Positions 15,997 to 25,064 of a DNA stretch of 64,000 nt are shown piece after piece. The stretch covers positions 62,001 to 126,000 of the forward strand of contig JAKFVQ010000017.1 in NCBI GenBank assembly GCA_021732085.1. The letters run 5' to 3'. The notes under the pieces were generated by a model. The model searched no databases, was not told the origin of the DNA, and saw only the letters and a list, made by a program, of their open reading frames with translations. Within the stretch, counting starts at the first letter, position 1, and every line of letters begins with the position of its first letter. The stretch comes from Candidatus Obscuribacterales bacterium (GTDB lineage Bacteria; Cyanobacteriota; Vampirovibrionia; Obscuribacterales; Obscuribacteraceae). The position numbers and the translations under genes were made by a program.

Positions 15997-17526
15997 ATGA
16001 GTTCAGAAAACAGCTCCGATCTTCCGAATCAAGCTCAGATTAACGACGAGGTTCGAGTCGAACTAATCGACGACTCCCTAATTTCACAGAGCAGCGCTTA
16101 CAACAAAGACCTCGCACCGATTCCAATCAAAGAACGCTATTGGTCAGCTTGGCACTATGCAGCACTATGGGCCGGCATGGCTTGCAACATTCCATCTTAT
16201 ATGACCGCATCGGGACTGATCGCAAATGGGATGAATTGGTGGCAGGCTCTGCTAACGATCTTTATTGGCAATACCGTCGTTCTACTTCCAATCATTCTCA
16301 ATTCTCATCCAGGAACCAAATACGGAATTCCATATCCCGTTCTTGTCAGAGCGTCTTTTGGAATACGGGGATCAAACTTGCCTGCGCTGATGCGCGCCAT
16401 TGTCGCATGCGGATGGTTCGGCATAAATGCGTGGATTGGTGGGCAAGCATTATTTACCTTATTGAAGACCCTGATTCCAAATTGGAAAACGTTTTTTGGT
16501 GATGCGCTTGTTTCAGGACATACAGGATCTGAATGGTTATCTTTCCTCGTCTTTTGGTTACTCAACATTTTGGTCATCTTCAAGGGAATGGACTTTCTCA
16601 AAAAGTTCGAAACACTGGCGGCACCATTTGTTTTCGTCCTTACATTCGGCCTGACAATTTGGATGCTAAATCAAGCGCAAGACCTCGGTTCACTTATACA
16701 CTCTGCCGGTAAGTTCACAAGCGCGCAGAGTTTTTTCCCTGAATTTATACCTGCCGTGACAGCCATGATTGGTTCATGGTCCACACTATCCCTGAACATG
16801 CCGGACTTTACCCGTTTCAGTAAAAGTCAAAAATCGCAGATCATTGGTCAAATAACTGCACTGCCCGCATCTATGACAGCATTTGCAGCAATGGGTATTC
16901 TTATCACATCAGCTGGAACTGTGCTTTACCCCCACATGACCCTAACCCAGCTTTGGGATCCGGTCACGCTTGTTGGCCAGCTCAATCATCCACTTCTTGT
17001 TGCATCAGCAATGTTCACCATTATGCTGGCAACACTTTCCGTAAATATTGCAGCGAACCTCGTCTCTCCCGCAAATGATTTCGCCAATATGTTTCCACGT
17101 TGGATCACATTCCGAAAAGGCGCAGCAATTACAGGACTGCTCGGCATAGCGATTCAACCATGGCGCCTTATGGAAGATCCGCATGCCTACATATTTACAT
17201 GGTTGCTTGGCTATGCCGGCGGACTCGGCTCAATCTCCGGCGTCATGATTGCCGACTATTGGATAGTGCGCAAAACAAAACTTGATCTTCCAGCGTTCTA
17301 TTTGATGAGCGGTGCCTACTGGTATAAGAATGGCTGGAACTGGAGAGCGATTGTCGCAACCATCGGCGGCTGTATCGTTGCATGGATCGGCTTAGTTCTA
17401 CCCCAACTCCGCATCTTGTATGACTACAGTTGGTTTGGTGGCATTTTTAGTTCGATTGCAATTTATGTTCTGTTGATGAGAAGCGCCACTGAACATCGAT
17501 CTACGAAGCAACAAAATAACGCTTAA
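15997..17526 (+). CDS. NCS1-family nucleobase/hydantoin permease
   Basis: 509 residues with about 12 membrane segments. Family marks are the N-terminal RYWSAWHYAALWAGMACN, the NPxx-like GTKYGIPYPVLVRASFG in TM3 and NIAANLVSPANDFANM late in the protein. NCS1 carriers import purines, pyrimidines, hydantoins or allantoin with Na+ or H+. Length and order of segments are normal, and the hydrophilic N-terminal 45 residues are cytoplasmic. A GGA lies 8 bases before the ATG, and TATAAT occurs at 15922-15927 without a good -35. No catabolic gene for a base or hydantoin is adjacent, so the substrate is not set by context. Confidence 0.92.
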   Translation: MSSENSSDLPNQAQINDEVRVELIDDSLISQSSAYNKDLAPIPIKERYWSAWHYAALWAGMACNIPSYMTASGLIANGMNWWQALLTIFIGNTVVLLPIILNSHPGTKYGIPYPVLVRASFGIRGSNLPALMRAIVACGWFGINAWIGGQALFTLLKTLIPNWKTFFGDALVSGHTGSEWLSFLVFWLLNILVIFKGMDFLKKFETLAAPFVFVLTFGLTIWMLNQAQDLGSLIHSAGKFTSAQSFFPEFIPAVTAMIGSWSTLSLNMPDFTRFSKSQKSQIIGQITALPASMTAFAAMGILITSAGTVLYPHMTLTQLWDPVTLVGQLNHPLLVASAMFTIMLATLSVNIAANLVSPANDFANMFPRWITFRKGAAITGLLGIAIQPWRLMEDPHAYIFTWLLGYAGGLGSISGVMIADYWIVRKTKLDLPAFYLMSGAYWYKNGWNWRAIVATIGGCIVAWIGLVLPQLRILYDYSWFGGIFSSIAIYVLLMRSATEHRSTKQQNNA

Positions 17527-17558
17527 AGCTAGAGACATTTTGCACTACAATCCGTTTC

Positions 17559-17846
17559 TTACTTGGAAAGATTGACCAGAGCTGATAGACAACCGGCGTG
17601 GACTCCACGCTGGTTGACTTTAGTCCTTGTTCTAATTGCCAGTCCGTTCGGGCTCAATTTCAAAACCAGTCCCTGCTTCGTTTTGACAACTTGTGTTCCA
17701 TCTTTGAATTCTTCAACAATCGAGCACTCAGACGCCGCCAAGCTATTTGCCGGAGCAGAGATTGAATCGGCCTCCGCCTTTACGGTAGCTGTCAGACTAA
17801 GTACTGACAGTGAAACTGCAATTCCAGATATAAGTTTGATGTTCAT
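17559..17846 (-). CDS. Small secreted hypothetical protein
   Basis: 95 residues starting MNIKLISGIAVSLSVLSL, a signal peptide with a likely cleavage after TVKAEA. The mature protein is about 70 residues with a Cys pair (ASECS and HAGCLS) that could form a disulfide, and a beta-like middle (GTQVVKTKQGLVLKLSPNG). GAGGG stands about 8 bases before this ATG; an in-frame upstream ATG adds 24 residues that would spoil the signal peptide. It converges on the permease gene. No family recognised. Confidence 0.72.
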   Translation of the reverse strand: MNIKLISGIAVSLSVLSLTATVKAEADSISAPANSLAASECSIVEEFKDGTQVVKTKQGLVLKLSPNGLAIRTRTKVNQRGVHAGCLSALVNLSK

Positions 17847-18345
17847 TCGATTTGCCCTCAACCCGTCATTGATGATTAGAGAATATTCAGAGTTGGTGAC
17901 AAAACCGGTGCTTGACAAGGTCTTTTTTGGGTCCTGACCTGAAATTGTTATTTTTTCGCAGTTTTACCATGGACAGAATGGAAGACCAGCCTGCCACCAT
18001 CAACGATGGCGCACGAAAATTCACTTCTGTAAGAACGTCAGACTCTTGCAGATCAATCCCCAATACCTGCCTCCAGCAAATCATGCCTCCGGCTCAAGGT
18101 ATTGCCCCGCATCAAGCATGTCAGTACCGCTGCTGCGACCCTTTTGGACAGCGCGCAACGACATACATATATATGGATGGCATTCAAAAGGGTTTCTAAG
18201 ACTTAACACAAAATAGTAATTCCCGGCTTTTTATCTAATAGAAAGCGGCTACCACAGCGGTCTTTCGGTCCCGCGTCCCGAATTTATGCTTTTCTGGCAA
18301 AAGAGGGCGGCAAACTAGCCTCGCTTCAAAAAGAAGCTTGGTAAA
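17847..18345. other. Intergenic gap without recognised genes
   Basis: Almost 500 bp between two divergent starts. A 95-codon plus-strand frame occurs but has Cys/Gln-rich, non-protein-like composition and no ribosome-binding site. I see no clear hairpin or promoter pair. The gap probably carries the promoters of the secreted protein and of the kinase. Confidence 0.4.
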
Positions 18346-19290
18346 ATGATGGATTCAATAGGTGTATCAGCTGCCATCAGCAAGTTGGTAATTTACTGCA
18401 GAGGCAAACAGCAAGTGACAGTACCAGGAATGACAGAGCCTAATCGCATCGGAACAGTAATCGATAATCAGTACGAGATCCTCCAGCTCATTGGCACCGG
18501 GGGTATGGCCAGCGTTTACAAAGCGCGTCACAAGCAAAATGGCACAACTGTTGCAGCGAAAATTTTGCATCCGGCAGAAATGACTCCCACCGACATTGAG
18601 CGCTTGCGCAGAGAAGCTCGGGCGCTAAATGCACTGATCCACCCAAACATTTTGAAATGCCACTCATTTGGAATGCTCGATTCCGGTGAGCCTTACATCA
18701 TTTTGGACCTGCTCGAAGGAATGAGCCTTGATCAAAAGATCCAGCATGAAGGCCCCCAAAGCCCTGAATGGATGGTTAAGGCGTTTCGGCAGATTTGCAA
18801 AGGACTTGCCGCAGCACACGAAAAGGGAATGATTCACCGCGACTTGAAGCCTTCCAATATCATGGTTGTCAAAGAAGAAGCAGACGGCTCCTTCGTCAAA
18901 TTACTCGACTTCGGCATTGTTCGCTCGCTGAACGCCAGCAAGGACGATGTGAAACTCACACGCAGCGGCGAAATCTTCGGAAGCCCGCTTTATATGAGCC
19001 CTGAAACAATACAAGGCAAAGAAATCGATGAGCGTGCCGACATTTACGCGTTGGGCTGCCTCATGTATGAATCATTGACGGCATCACCACCGTTTTTGGG
19101 CGGCACAGTGCTTGCGACTTTCATGAAACACTTACAGGACAAAGTCAAACCGATGACACAGATTTTGCCTGAGTTGATCATTTCACTTCAATTAGAAAAA
19201 GTGATCTACAAGTGCATGCAAAAAGATCCAGCCAATCGCTATCAAACAGTGACAGAAGTGCTCGATGCGTTAGAAGGTTGCGAAGACTAG
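18346..19290 (+). CDS. Cytoplasmic Ser/Thr protein kinase (Hanks type)
   Basis: 314 residues, complete kinase domain and nothing else. Visible are the glycine loop GTGGMASVYKA (residues 50-60), Lys72 in AAKIL, the Glu-bearing C-helix, HRDLKPSN (164-171) with catalytic Asp166, DFG at 188-190, and GSPLYMSPE closing the activation loop. There is no membrane segment and no PASTA or other sensor domain, so activity is likely set by partners. The frame allows a start at the first ATG or at MTEPNRIG 28 codons later; the latter fits the domain edge better but has only a weak upstream GGA. A Tyr phosphatase-like gene lies 138 bp after it on the other strand. Confidence 0.92.
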   Translation: MMDSIGVSAAISKLVIYCRGKQQVTVPGMTEPNRIGTVIDNQYEILQLIGTGGMASVYKARHKQNGTTVAAKILHPAEMTPTDIERLRREARALNALIHPNILKCHSFGMLDSGEPYIILDLLEGMSLDQKIQHEGPQSPEWMVKAFRQICKGLAAAHEKGMIHRDLKPSNIMVVKEEADGSFVKLLDFGIVRSLNASKDDVKLTRSGEIFGSPLYMSPETIQGKEIDERADIYALGCLMYESLTASPPFLGGTVLATFMKHLQDKVKPMTQILPELIISLQLEKVIYKCMQKDPANRYQTVTEVLDALEGCED

Positions 19291-19428
19291 GGCATCAAAG
19301 CCAGCAGGATCTTACCGCTCGCAACCTCACGCTAACGCTCTTCTAGCGAGAATATCTCGACGCGCACGGCTAGCTCCCTTCCGGACAAAAGGCGCTCAGA
19401 GGAGCTATAAAACGCTAGTCTAGCAAGA

Positions 19429-19908
19429 TCAGTCCTTTGAACTCAAAGGATGCCTGTAATTACGCACCGCATGCAAGAGTTCATCGAACTCCATGCCGAA
19501 TCTATATGTCTGCATTTCTTTAACAGCCTGTTCAACAGACCACCCCTGACTTAGCCGGAATATGCCCAGCATGGCTCCGGTGCGATCTTTACCGTGAATA
19601 CAGTGTGTGTAAATCGGGCTGTGATGGCGATCTTCCAACAAGCGCAGGAATTGTTCGACTTGCGATACTGTCGGGCGGACAAATGGACTAAGTGGAATGT
19701 GGAAGTGCTTGAGATTTCTGCGACGGCATTGTTCCCTGACGTGATTAGCGGCACTGCGCTCATCGCACAAAGTAATTATCGATGTGATGCCGAATTGGGC
19801 AAAGCGCTCCAAAATGTCGTCATCGGGTAGCGGACCTCGATACAAGTTTTCGACAACCTCCACAGGAGGATCTTCGTCATATGCGTAGTATTTGGAATAT
19901 TTGAACAT
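19429..19908 (-). CDS. Protein tyrosine / dual-specificity phosphatase
   Basis: 159 residues from MFKYSKYYAYDEDPP. The signature THCIHGKDRTG holds the nucleophile Cys103 and Arg109. The general acid probably lies in the SPFVRPT loop region, where an Asp is not obvious, so a Glu or Asp nearby would have to serve. The family's N-terminal LYRGPLPDDDILERF is also present. These enzymes act on phosphotyrosine or phosphoinositides. A longer start at 19959 would overlap the end of the upstream hydrolase gene by 25 bp. The close gap (26 bp) to that gene suggests one transcript. Confidence 0.87.
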   Translation of the reverse strand: MFKYSKYYAYDEDPPVEVVENLYRGPLPDDDILERFAQFGITSIITLCDERSAANHVREQCRRRNLKHFHIPLSPFVRPTVSQVEQFLRLLEDRHHSPIYTHCIHGKDRTGAMLGIFRLSQGWSVEQAVKEMQTYRFGMEFDELLHAVRNYRHPLSSKD

Positions 19909-19934
19909 GCTTTTAGTTATACCAATTGCGTAAC

Positions 19935-21281
19935 TTATTGAATCGGGTCGGACGGCCATTGTTGAATGCTTCGCAAAGTTTGTCGCACCTGTTTTAAAGC
20001 CGTGTCCAATGGATCCGCCATCTTTCCGTCAGGAGTGGCTCCGCCGTTGAAGAATATAGCAAAATCAACGCCATTGGGCATGTGTTCGATCTGAGCATGA
20101 ACTCCAGCCTTGCCACCATTCTTAGTGAAGAACACTCCATCTGCTGACTGGCGGACAGCATCCAGACCCAATCCATAATGAGTGCCATTGGGGCGGTTCA
20201 CCATTGGCGGTGGCAACGGCGCTAACATTTCGGCATAGCTTTCTGGCGAAATTAGTCGAGGGCTGAGGCTGCCATCGAGCGCTGAAAGAATGCGAACCAT
20301 ATCAACGGCTGATGCCAGCCAATTTCCAAAATCAGGTTCTAATGGAATGTTCTGCGTTTTACCTCCGGGCAACTCGCGCGGCGGCCAGCCGTTATATCGA
20401 GCCGATTCACCGGGACGATATTGTGGATGCTCACCCTTCATATCGTCGATACCGATGCTGGAAAGAATACCTCTCATAAATGGTCCATATTTTTGACCGC
20501 CGACGTACTCAATAACGAACTTAATTATGTTCCAGTCTCCATTTGCATACTTCGCGTCTGTGCCTGGATCGTAATCCAGAGGGGTGCTCAAAACATAAAG
20601 CAGCGCATCAGCAAATGGCATACCATTTGGGGCGGCGCGCCTTACTGCATTGCCGGCTTTAACATAAGCGCTATCGTCATTCCAACCAGCAGAATGGTGC
20701 AATAAGTGGCGAACGGTGACTTGATACATGCGTGGATCAGGGCGGCGCGGCAGTGGCGGACGCCCCAGGAGATCGTAGAGCGGGGTATCCAGATTCAATT
20801 TGCCGGCATCGTGGAGAGTGAGGATTCCAATCGTTGAGATAGTCTTGGTCACACTAGCCACGTTGAACAGAGTATTTGCGGTTGCACGTTCCCTTCTGTC
20901 TAAGTTCGCGAAGCCGAATCCTTTCGCGTAAACAAGGCGCCCGTTGATCGCCACGGCAAGTGATCCACCAGGCGAATTATACTGGCGCAGAGCGCCTTCC
21001 ATAATGCCATCCAAGTCACTCAGATTTACTGCTTGATCAGGGCTTTGACCTTTGGGATTTGCAAATTGCGATTCTGACCGACTGGAGTTGTCTGCCCCAC
21101 GATTGGAATCTTTTGGGACGACAAAGCCCGGACGAAAACCGGAGGCATTAGAGGGCAATGGTTGGCAGACCCAATCATCATGAAAGTTCGGCTCTTGCGA
21201 ATGAGCAGGCGCAGAGCTAACTAAGAGTGCAAAGGAAGGGAATGCGAGCGCCACAAGCACCCATGAAAGCAGCCAATTCAT
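19935..21281 (-). CDS. Secreted serine hydrolase, class C beta-lactamase fold
   Basis: 448 residues with a signal peptide (cleaved after about residue 28, AHSQ). Motifs of the beta-lactamase / DD-peptidase / esterase fold are Ser143-x-x-Lys146 in VASVTKTIS and Tyr245-x-Asn247 in KYANGD. A late GKAGVHAQIE segment fills the usual His/Lys-Thr-Gly place. A 60-residue Ser/Gln-rich linker precedes the domain. Such enzymes are often esterases or D-aminopeptidases rather than antibiotic-degrading enzymes. The gene follows the M3 peptidase gene by 9 bp and precedes the phosphatase, giving a three-gene minus-strand unit. A second enzyme of this fold lies about 10 kb away and is only distantly similar. 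Confidence 0.9.
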   Translation of the reverse strand: MNWLLSWVLVALAFPSFALLVSSAPAHSQEPNFHDDWVCQPLPSNASGFRPGFVVPKDSNRGADNSSRSESQFANPKGQSPDQAVNLSDLDGIMEGALRQYNSPGGSLAVAINGRLVYAKGFGFANLDRRERATANTLFNVASVTKTISTIGILTLHDAGKLNLDTPLYDLLGRPPLPRRPDPRMYQVTVRHLLHHSAGWNDDSAYVKAGNAVRRAAPNGMPFADALLYVLSTPLDYDPGTDAKYANGDWNIIKFVIEYVGGQKYGPFMRGILSSIGIDDMKGEHPQYRPGESARYNGWPPRELPGGKTQNIPLEPDFGNWLASAVDMVRILSALDGSLSPRLISPESYAEMLAPLPPPMVNRPNGTHYGLGLDAVRQSADGVFFTKNGGKAGVHAQIEHMPNGVDFAIFFNGGATPDGKMADPLDTALKQVRQTLRSIQQWPSDPIQ

Positions 21282-21290
21282 CGCAGCGAA

Positions 21291-23453
21291 CTACGAAGGG
21301 ACTGGGAAACCACGGTCCCGCATCAACGCGTTAGTGTCGACGTTGCGTCCACGGAAATTGCGGAAGGCGACATCGGGGGGGACGGAATTACCTACACTGA
21401 ATATGGTGTCACGGAAGCGATCGCATGTTTTGCGATCGTAGAAGCTGCCCGCTTCCTTGAATGCTTCCGATGCATCGGCTGACATGGTGTCAGCCCAGAT
21501 GTATGCGTAGTAGCCGGCTGAGTAGCCGTCATCGGCGAAGATGTGTCCGAACTGAGTCGGCCTGTGTCGCATAACAATTTCTTTTGGGCAGCCGATTTCA
21601 GCCATAGTATCGATTTCGAATTTACCAGGATCGATTGTCTTATCTGGAGTGGCTGCAAGGTGAATCTTCATGTCATAGAGGGCTGAGGCCAAATATTCAA
21701 CTGTAGTGAAACCTTGGTTGAATGTTTTTGCCTTCTTGATTTTCGCAACCAGTTCTGGCGGTATCGGCTTACCTGTTTTGTAATGCAAAGCGAACTTCGA
21801 CAGAACTTCATCGGTGCTCAACCAACGTTCATTTACTTGGCTTGGGAATTCGACAAAGTCGCGTTTGACATTAGTTCCGGCAAGCATGGGATAAGTCACG
21901 TTGGAGAGCAACCCGTGCAACGCGTGCCCGAATTCGTGGAACATGGTTACGGCATCATCCCATGAAATGAGCACCGGCTCTCCAGGCTTGCCTTTGACGA
22001 AGTTGGAATTATTGGAGACTATAGGCGTGATATTGTCCTTGAATCGCTCCTGTGTTCTGTACTCATTCATCCAAGCACCAGAACGTTTCCCGTCACGAGC
22101 GTAAGGATCGAAATACCACATGCCGATCTGCTTTCCATCTTTGCGCACTTCGTACACAGTGACATCTGGCTGTACAACCGGCAGTCCTTCGATCTTGATC
22201 AACTCAACTCCATAGACTTGATTTGCTGCCCAGAACATTCCTTCGCGGATTTTTTCCAACTGAAGATATTGTTTGACTTCGTTCTGATCGATATCGTATT
22301 TTGCCTTACGAACTTTTTCTGCATAGAAACGATAATCCCATGGCTCAATCGTAATCTTCGCGCCTTCTTTGTCGGCAATAGCTTGCATATCTGCAACTTC
22401 TTCATGGACGCGATTAACAGCAGCCTTCCAAACCATCATCATCAGATTCATTGCATTGTCCGGCGTTTTTGCCATGTTGTCATCGAGAATCCAGTGAGCA
22501 TGTGTTGGGAATCCGAGAATGCGAGCACGTTCTGCGCGCAGTTTTAGAATCTCACTCATAGTCGCCTTGTTGTCGTTCGCGTCATTATTGTCGCCGCGCC
22601 GCGTCCACATTCTCCAGCTCTTTTCGCGCAAGTCGCGTCTTGTTGAGAATGTCAAAAACGGTTCAACAGAGGATCGAGTATTGGTGATCAGCCATTTGCC
22701 CTTATGGCCTTTAGCTTCAGCCTGGCTTGCCAGGTCAGCGCGGAGACTGTCAGAAAGACCAGCCAGATCATCTTCCTTGTCCAGAATCATTGTGTATTTT
22801 TCTTCGTCAGCCAAAAGGTTATGGCTGAATTTAGTGAAAAGTCCCGCTAGCTTTTCGTTGATTTCGCGCAGGCGCGCTTTCTTCTTCTCATCGAGGCCAG
22901 CGCCTTGACGAGTGAACATCTTGTAGTAGACCTCGGTCAAACGCTGTTGCTCAGGATTGAGTCCCGATTTATCGCGCGTTTCATAGACAGCCTTGATTCG
23001 TTGGAACAATGGATCGTTTTGGATCTGTTCGTCATCGAACTTCGCCATGACTGGACGCATATCACTTTCGATCTCTTGCATCGGCTTGTCATTCATGGTG
23101 GCTGTATAAATCTCGAAAAAGCGCGTCGCTCTTCCAAGCGGCCGGCCGGCATCTTCGAAAGCGGCCAGCGTATTTGCGAAGTTGGCAGCGTCTCTTTGAT
23201 CAGTGATTGCTTTGATCTCAGCCCGCTTGAGATCCATCCCTTTCATCAGTGCCGGCTTGAATTCGCTTACTTTGATGAGGTCAAATCGGGGGTAGCCGCC
23301 ATAATCGCCTACCCAAGTCTCCAAGAAGGCGCCGACAGGAGTGCTTGCCGCCGTCGCAGCAGCAGCAGCATTGGCTTTGCTCAAGCTCATAAGAAAATTG
23401 CCTCCCATTGCAACTGCCGCAGTAGCGCCCTTTAGAAATGTTCTTCTCTTCAT
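21291..23453 (-). CDS. Tat-exported M3 family metallopeptidase (oligopeptidase/Dcp type)
   Basis: 720 residues from MKRRTFLKGATAAVAMGG, a twin-arginine signal. The body is the helical M3 fold; the zinc site FHEFGHALHG lies around residue 505, with the usual downstream Glu in FVEFPSQVNE. Family members cut short peptides, either as peptidyl-dipeptidases or as thimet-like oligopeptidases. Cytoplasmic forms are the rule; a Tat signal means this one folds first, possibly with metal, and is then exported. GGGGGA lies 7 bases before this ATG. The open frame extends 31 codons further upstream, but that part has no homology-like character. It is followed by a hydrolase gene 9 bp later. Confidence 0.93.
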   Translation of the reverse strand: MKRRTFLKGATAAVAMGGNFLMSLSKANAAAAATAASTPVGAFLETWVGDYGGYPRFDLIKVSEFKPALMKGMDLKRAEIKAITDQRDAANFANTLAAFEDAGRPLGRATRFFEIYTATMNDKPMQEIESDMRPVMAKFDDEQIQNDPLFQRIKAVYETRDKSGLNPEQQRLTEVYYKMFTRQGAGLDEKKKARLREINEKLAGLFTKFSHNLLADEEKYTMILDKEDDLAGLSDSLRADLASQAEAKGHKGKWLITNTRSSVEPFLTFSTRRDLREKSWRMWTRRGDNNDANDNKATMSEILKLRAERARILGFPTHAHWILDDNMAKTPDNAMNLMMMVWKAAVNRVHEEVADMQAIADKEGAKITIEPWDYRFYAEKVRKAKYDIDQNEVKQYLQLEKIREGMFWAANQVYGVELIKIEGLPVVQPDVTVYEVRKDGKQIGMWYFDPYARDGKRSGAWMNEYRTQERFKDNITPIVSNNSNFVKGKPGEPVLISWDDAVTMFHEFGHALHGLLSNVTYPMLAGTNVKRDFVEFPSQVNERWLSTDEVLSKFALHYKTGKPIPPELVAKIKKAKTFNQGFTTVEYLASALYDMKIHLAATPDKTIDPGKFEIDTMAEIGCPKEIVMRHRPTQFGHIFADDGYSAGYYAYIWADTMSADASEAFKEAGSFYDRKTCDRFRDTIFSVGNSVPPDVAFRNFRGRNVDTNALMRDRGFPVPS

Positions 23454-23693
23454 GGAAGAGTCCCCCAGATTAAGTACACACGAGCTGTCAGCCCGACACT
23501 TAGCCGAAATGGTCCCACATTTGCACCCCAAACTCAAATAGCTCAAGGAATTGCTAACTTTTAGTCAAGCATTTTTCGACGAAGGACCGGCGATGCCATT
23601 TGGTCATTCCATAGTTATCAATCGCCTCCCAATGTACTCGCGATCTGTAGCCTTCATGACGTCGATAGCAGAAAGTGAGGCTAGCAGCCCCGT

Positions 23694-24179
23694 CTAAGGG
23701 CTGTCGTAGGCCCGCTTCAATTCTGCCATATCGAGCTTGATCATTTTGAGCAAAGCTTTCATCATTCGCTCAGACTTACTCGGATCGGGATCAGCAGCCA
23801 TTCCTTCCAACATTGATGGCACAATTTGCCATGTGACACCGTATTTATCGTCGAGCCAACCACATTGGCTAGGCTTTCCGCCTTCACTCAGCCTGTCCCA
23901 ATAATGATCAATTTCTTCCTGAGTATCACAAACAACCATCATCGAGGTTGCAGGACTGAACTTGTACATCGGTCCGCCATTCATTGCTAAGAAGTGCTGT
24001 CCGTTCAATTCAAAAGCAACGGTCAGGACACTTCCTTCAGGGCGCCCGGATACATTGGCACTTGATTTTCCATAGCGCGCGACTTTGCCTTTCTTTGCAT
24101 TCCTGAAAACGCTAACGTAAAAATCGACAGCTTCCTCAGCTTGATTGTCGAACCATAAGCACGGTGTAATTCTCTGCAT
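23694..24179 (-). CDS. PhnB-like VOC superfamily protein
   Basis: 161 residues. Two beta-alpha-beta-beta-beta halves are seen: RITPCLWFDNQAEEAVDFY at the start and, in the second half, CGWLDDKYGVTWQIVP. This is the PhnB / 3-demethylubiquinone methyltransferase-like branch of the glyoxalase fold. The metal residues of true glyoxalases are not obvious, and most PhnB-like proteins have no assigned reaction. TTGGAG precedes the ATG at 24179; a GTG two codons earlier is less likely. The LolA-like gene ends 17 bp upstream on the same strand, so the two may be co-transcribed. Confidence 0.87.
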   Translation of the reverse strand: MQRITPCLWFDNQAEEAVDFYVSVFRNAKKGKVARYGKSSANVSGRPEGSVLTVAFELNGQHFLAMNGGPMYKFSPATSMMVVCDTQEEIDHYWDRLSEGGKPSQCGWLDDKYGVTWQIVPSMLEGMAADPDPSKSERMMKALLKMIKLDMAELKRAYDSP

Positions 24180-24196
24180 AAACACTCCAACTCTCG

Positions 24197-24952
24197 TTAT
24201 AACTTGAATAGATCATCATTAAGACCTGGATTTAACTTAATTTCCTTCCAAGTACTCAGGCATGGTTCCTTGTAATCGTAGTCATCCCACCTTACGGGCA
24301 GATTGTGATCCGGATGTACAAAAACTCGCTTCAAAGTGTTTTTCGGCTCATTCGGATGAAAAATTTCGAGTACATAAACAGATTCTTCAATGCCGTCAAC
24401 ATTGATCGGCTTATCTGTTACACGCGCTTTCTGTCCCGATTTCAGGCGCTCATGCAGAACGCGAACAAGCGAAGCAAAATCAGAATCTTCCATTTTGTCA
24501 CCGTTTGCTGCATTCAGCATTTTGTCATCGGGTGTGGTTGTTACTGTAATAAAACTGGTTACGCCGCCGCCATGTGCGCGCGCTTTTCCATCTTTACCAA
24601 TGACAGCGACAGAACCCTTATTGAACTCACCAATTTCTTCGATGCGCATCAGCTTCGGCTTTTTGAAGAAGAGCTTGCCTCTCTCAACGACATTGTTGTT
24701 CATTTTTTTGAATGTAGTGGTTTCAAAAATGAAACTATAGTCGTCCCACTGAGCAACATCTTTCTGCATCTTCTCAACAAATTCGCGACCATCTTTCATC
24801 TGTTCAACAAATGGCCCGTTTGCATTGAAATTTGGTTTTGAAACATGCTCGCTCTGCTTAGCTGCATTCAAAGGCGTTCCGGTGCAGAGAATAAAAGTGA
24901 AGCAAGAAAGTACAAGAAGAAAATTTCGTGAAAGCTTGTCGACTAATTTCAT
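24197..24952 (-). CDS. LolA/DUF1571-like secreted protein
   Basis: About 251 residues with a signal peptide (MKLVDKLSRNFLLVLSCF). The mature part alternates long beta strands: WDDYSFIFETTTFKK, GKLFFKKPKLMRIEE, then GSVAVIGKDGKAR and a late HPDHNLPVRWDDYDYKE. This is the half-barrel pattern of LolA, LolB and DUF1571 proteins, which carry lipids or lipoproteins across the periplasm. The frame opens five codons earlier, at another Met, with no better ribosome site. No LolCDE or outer-membrane gene is adjacent, so the cargo is unknown. Confidence 0.78.
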   Translation of the reverse strand: MKLVDKLSRNFLLVLSCFTFILCTGTPLNAAKQSEHVSKPNFNANGPFVEQMKDGREFVEKMQKDVAQWDDYSFIFETTTFKKMNNNVVERGKLFFKKPKLMRIEEIGEFNKGSVAVIGKDGKARAHGGGVTSFITVTTTPDDKMLNAANGDKMEDSDFASLVRVLHERLKSGQKARVTDKPINVDGIEESVYVLEIFHPNEPKNTLKRVFVHPDHNLPVRWDDYDYKEPCLSTWKEIKLNPGLNDDLFKL

Positions 24953-25064
24953 CGTATACATCGCCATTAGAGTTCGAGATTATACCTTTTTGTACATTAA
25001 GTGGGTACATAGCCATAGGTGATTTCCTGTCATGTACCAGAATCCCTCCACAGGCGGCTAAGCA

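Noticed and set aside
17912..18199. 95-codon plus ORF in the gap before the Ser/Thr kinase
   Set aside because: Composition is not protein-like and there is no ribosome-binding site.
19935..21281. Antibiotic-resistance class C beta-lactamase
   Set aside because: Only the general Ser-x-x-Lys and Tyr-x-Asn motifs match; length, linker and the third motif fit esterase or peptidase relatives better.
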